Shown: positions 4,311-5,596 of the stretch, piece after piece | Layout of the letters: every line of letters begins with the position of its first letter | How positions within the stretch are numbered: position 1 is the first letter of the stretch | Assembly (NCBI GenBank): GCA_900551585.1 | Contig: URWU01000116.1 | Location: forward strand, 1-5,596 | Reading direction: 5' to 3' | Source of the DNA: an uncultured Alphaproteobacteria bacterium | GTDB lineage: Bacteria > Pseudomonadota > Alphaproteobacteria > RF32 > CAG-239 | Length of the DNA stretch: 5,596 nucleotides | Notes under the pieces: generated by a model | Database searches by the model: none | Told to the model about the DNA's origin: nothing | The model's input: only the letters and a program-made list of their open reading frames with translations | Translations under genes and position numbers: made by a program

Positions 4311-5471
4311 TTATTTAACCTCCGTGTTTTTGGGCAGTAAAATATAATATTGGCCGGGAGCGTGCATTCTTCCGGCTTTTTCCAAAATGTCATCGCCGCC
4401 GCTGCCCCAGAAATAGTCGCCGCGGACAGCGCCTTTAATTGCACCGCCGATGTCTTGGGCAACAACCAGCTTGTTGATTTTTTCTTTATCCGGTCCGGTG
4501 GTTTCCAACCATAATAAAGAGCCGAGCGGGATAAAAGTTTTATCAACGGCCAAAGAGCGTCCGGCTGTCAGCGATACACCCTGAGCACCAATCGGTCCGT
4601 CAGAATCCAACAGGCGGTGAAAAACATAGCGGTGATTTTTGTTCATCGGCACCAAAGCCTGATCAAAATTTTCTTTGAGCCATTTTTTGATATGGCCCAT
4701 TGAGGCCTGACCCGGTTTGATTAAGCCCTGTTCGAGCAAAATGGAACCAATTCCTTTGAAATCTCGGCCATTATTTTCGGCATAGCCGATACGGATTTTG
4801 CTGCCGTCTTCCAAAGTGGCAACGGCTGAGCCCTGAATTTGCATGACATAGATGTCGACATAGTTGTCAGACCAGAGGATGACAGGCGCGTTTAGGTCCT
4901 GATTGTTGATTTCATCACGGGTGAAATAAGGAACCAACTTTTGTTTTTCAATGCGGCCGACCAGCCTTTTAGCCGGCAGAGAAGGGTCAAACTCCCTGAG
5001 ATTGACTTCAATCAGGTCATTGGGGCGGCCGTAAATCGGATATTTATATTTATCGCTTTTTTGATATGAAGCGTGAAGCTCTGATTCATAATAAGAGGTG
5101 AATTTTCCTTCCGGCGCGCCGTTATAAGTTACCAGCCACGGGGTAAAATTATTTTCAAAAAATTTACGGTATTCCTTGGGTTGAACTTTGTTCAGTTTGC
5201 GGCATAATGCGACATAATCCCGGGTTTTGATTTTAACTTCGGCATTGCCGAGATATTCAGAAGAGCTCAAATTTATTTTTTCGCAGGATTTTTTGAACGC
5301 TGTTATTGCATCTTGCAGGTTATCTTTTTTCCAACCTTTCAGATTTTTGAAAGAAGCTTTTTCCAGCTTGACGGCCGGCGTTTCTTTAGGCGTAGGCTGC
5401 TGTTCTTCTTTTTTTTCACAGGAAAGAAGCAGTAGGCAGAGGCAAAAGATTTTTAATAGTCTGAAAGTCAT
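4311..5471 (-). CDS. mltA: Membrane-bound lytic murein transglycosylase A (lipoprotein)
   Basis: Cleaves the glycan strands of peptidoglycan between MurNAc and GlcNAc, forming 1,6-anhydro-MurNAc, at the periplasmic face of the outer membrane. The 386-residue product starts with a short lipoprotein signal (hydrophobic 5-16) ending in LLLSC with the lipidated Cys at 18. Glu at +2 predicts outer-membrane sorting, and a charged Pro-containing linker follows. The MltA domain includes GKFTSYYESEL (122-132), YPIYGRPNDLI (144-154), and VDIYVMQIQGSA to IGYAENNGR (205-236). The C-terminal 3D domain has IPLGSLLWLE (314-323), AQDIGGAIKGAVRGDYFWGSG (339-359) and AGRMH (366-370). D340 and D352 are the candidate catalytic aspartates. 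The start lies directly after the stop of the Tim44-like gene with no clear ribosome site, so it probably depends on translational coupling. Length and motif order look intact. Confidence 0.95.
   Translation of the reverse strand: MTFRLLKIFCLCLLLLSCEKKEEQQPTPKETPAVKLEKASFKNLKGWKKDNLQDAITAFKKSCEKINLSSSEYLGNAEVKIKTRDYVALCRKLNKVQPKEYRKFFENNFTPWLVTYNGAPEGKFTSYYESELHASYQKSDKYKYPIYGRPNDLIEVNLREFDPSLPAKRLVGRIEKQKLVPYFTRDEINNQDLNAPVILWSDNYVDIYVMQIQGSAVATLEDGSKIRIGYAENNGRDFKGIGSILLEQGLIKPGQASMGHIKKWLKENFDQALVPMNKNHRYVFHRLLDSDGPIGAQGVSLTAGRSLAVDKTFIPLGSLLWLETTGPDKEKINKLVVAQDIGGAIKGAVRGDYFWGSGGDDILEKAGRMHAPGQYYILLPKNTEVK
4318..4323 (-). promoter_or_regulatory. Strong Shine-Dalgarno site inside the mltA end
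   Basis: GGAGGT on the minus strand lies 7 nt upstream of the ATG at 4310, within the last codons of mltA. It is the strongest ribosome site in this operon and fixes the start of the hypothetical membrane protein against the alternative Met 8. It also argues that the small gene is really translated. Confidence 0.8.
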
Positions 5472-5596
5472 TTATTTTTTAGTGGATACCAGCATCCAGT
5501 TAGGGTTGGTGGAAGTAAGCGCTTTTTCAAAAGTCCATTTGTCATTGATTGACTGAATATATTGGTCGTCGCCTTCAATGACCTTTCCGGCAGCGT
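5472..5596 (-). CDS. Tim44-like domain protein, C-terminal fragment (TimA-like)
   Basis: An open reading frame enters from the right edge on the minus strand and ends with TAA at 5474-5472, directly before the mltA ATG. The 40 complete codons encode ...GKVIEGDDQYIQ, then INDKWTFEKALTSTNPNW and MLVSTKK. The WTFE and S-x-NPNW-x-L patterns are typical of the last strands of the Tim44-like (Tim44/MRPL45 fold) domain. The family includes bacterial membrane-associated proteins related to mitochondrial Tim44, commonly encoded upstream of mltA in alphaproteobacteria. The gene is cut by the window edge, so the membrane anchor and most of the domain are not visible. Its own promoter must lie outside the window. 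The assignment rests on a short segment plus conserved context. Confidence 0.8.
   Translation of the reverse strand, partial: AAGKVIEGDDQYIQSINDKWTFEKALTSTNPNWMLVSTKK

Noticed and set aside
33..5596. CRISPR array, insertion sequence, phage or defence genes
   Set aside because: No regularly spaced repeats, transposase, terminal inverted repeats or integrase are present. All genes are chromosomal housekeeping or envelope genes of similar composition.

Overview
The window looks like a short assembled contig from an AT-leaning alphaproteobacterium. Three things point there. The Tim44-like/MltA/Smr gene block and the rho, coaE and dnaQ neighbourhood are typical of the chromosome-origin region in that class. 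The long intergenic region also carries exact matches to alphaproteobacterial cell-cycle motifs: TTAA-N7-TTAA (CtrA) and GANTC (CcrM methylation). No species can be named from the sequence; an uncultured lineage is possible. Bases 1-32 are not genomic: they are the Illumina Nextera Read-1/Tn5 mosaic-end adapter.

Left part (33-1358): rho, encoding transcription termination factor Rho, lies on the minus strand. It has a good sigma-70-like promoter in the upstream gap and a strong intrinsic terminator just after its stop. Middle (1359-2001): a 643-bp gene-free, AT-rich gap between the divergent rho and coaE genes. It holds four exact TTATNCACA DnaA boxes, three one-mismatch boxes, three exact TTAA-N7-TTAA sites, six of the ten GANTC sites I could find in the window, and a very AT-rich segment. 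I read it as the chromosomal replication origin (oriC).

Right part: coaE (last step of coenzyme A synthesis) and dnaQ (proofreading subunit of DNA polymerase III) overlap by one base on the plus strand, reading away from the origin. Convergent to them, on the minus strand, is a compact operon read right to left. It begins with a Tim44-like protein (only the C-terminus is present), then mltA (lipoprotein lytic transglycosylase), an unrecognised 164-residue membrane protein, and an Smr-domain protein. These four genes abut or overlap and are probably translationally coupled.

The most interesting element is the putative oriC. It combines initiator (DnaA), cell-cycle regulator (CtrA) and methylation (CcrM) sites as in the Caulobacter origin, but sits between rho and coaE instead of beside hemE. 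The second is the unknown membrane protein inside the envelope operon.
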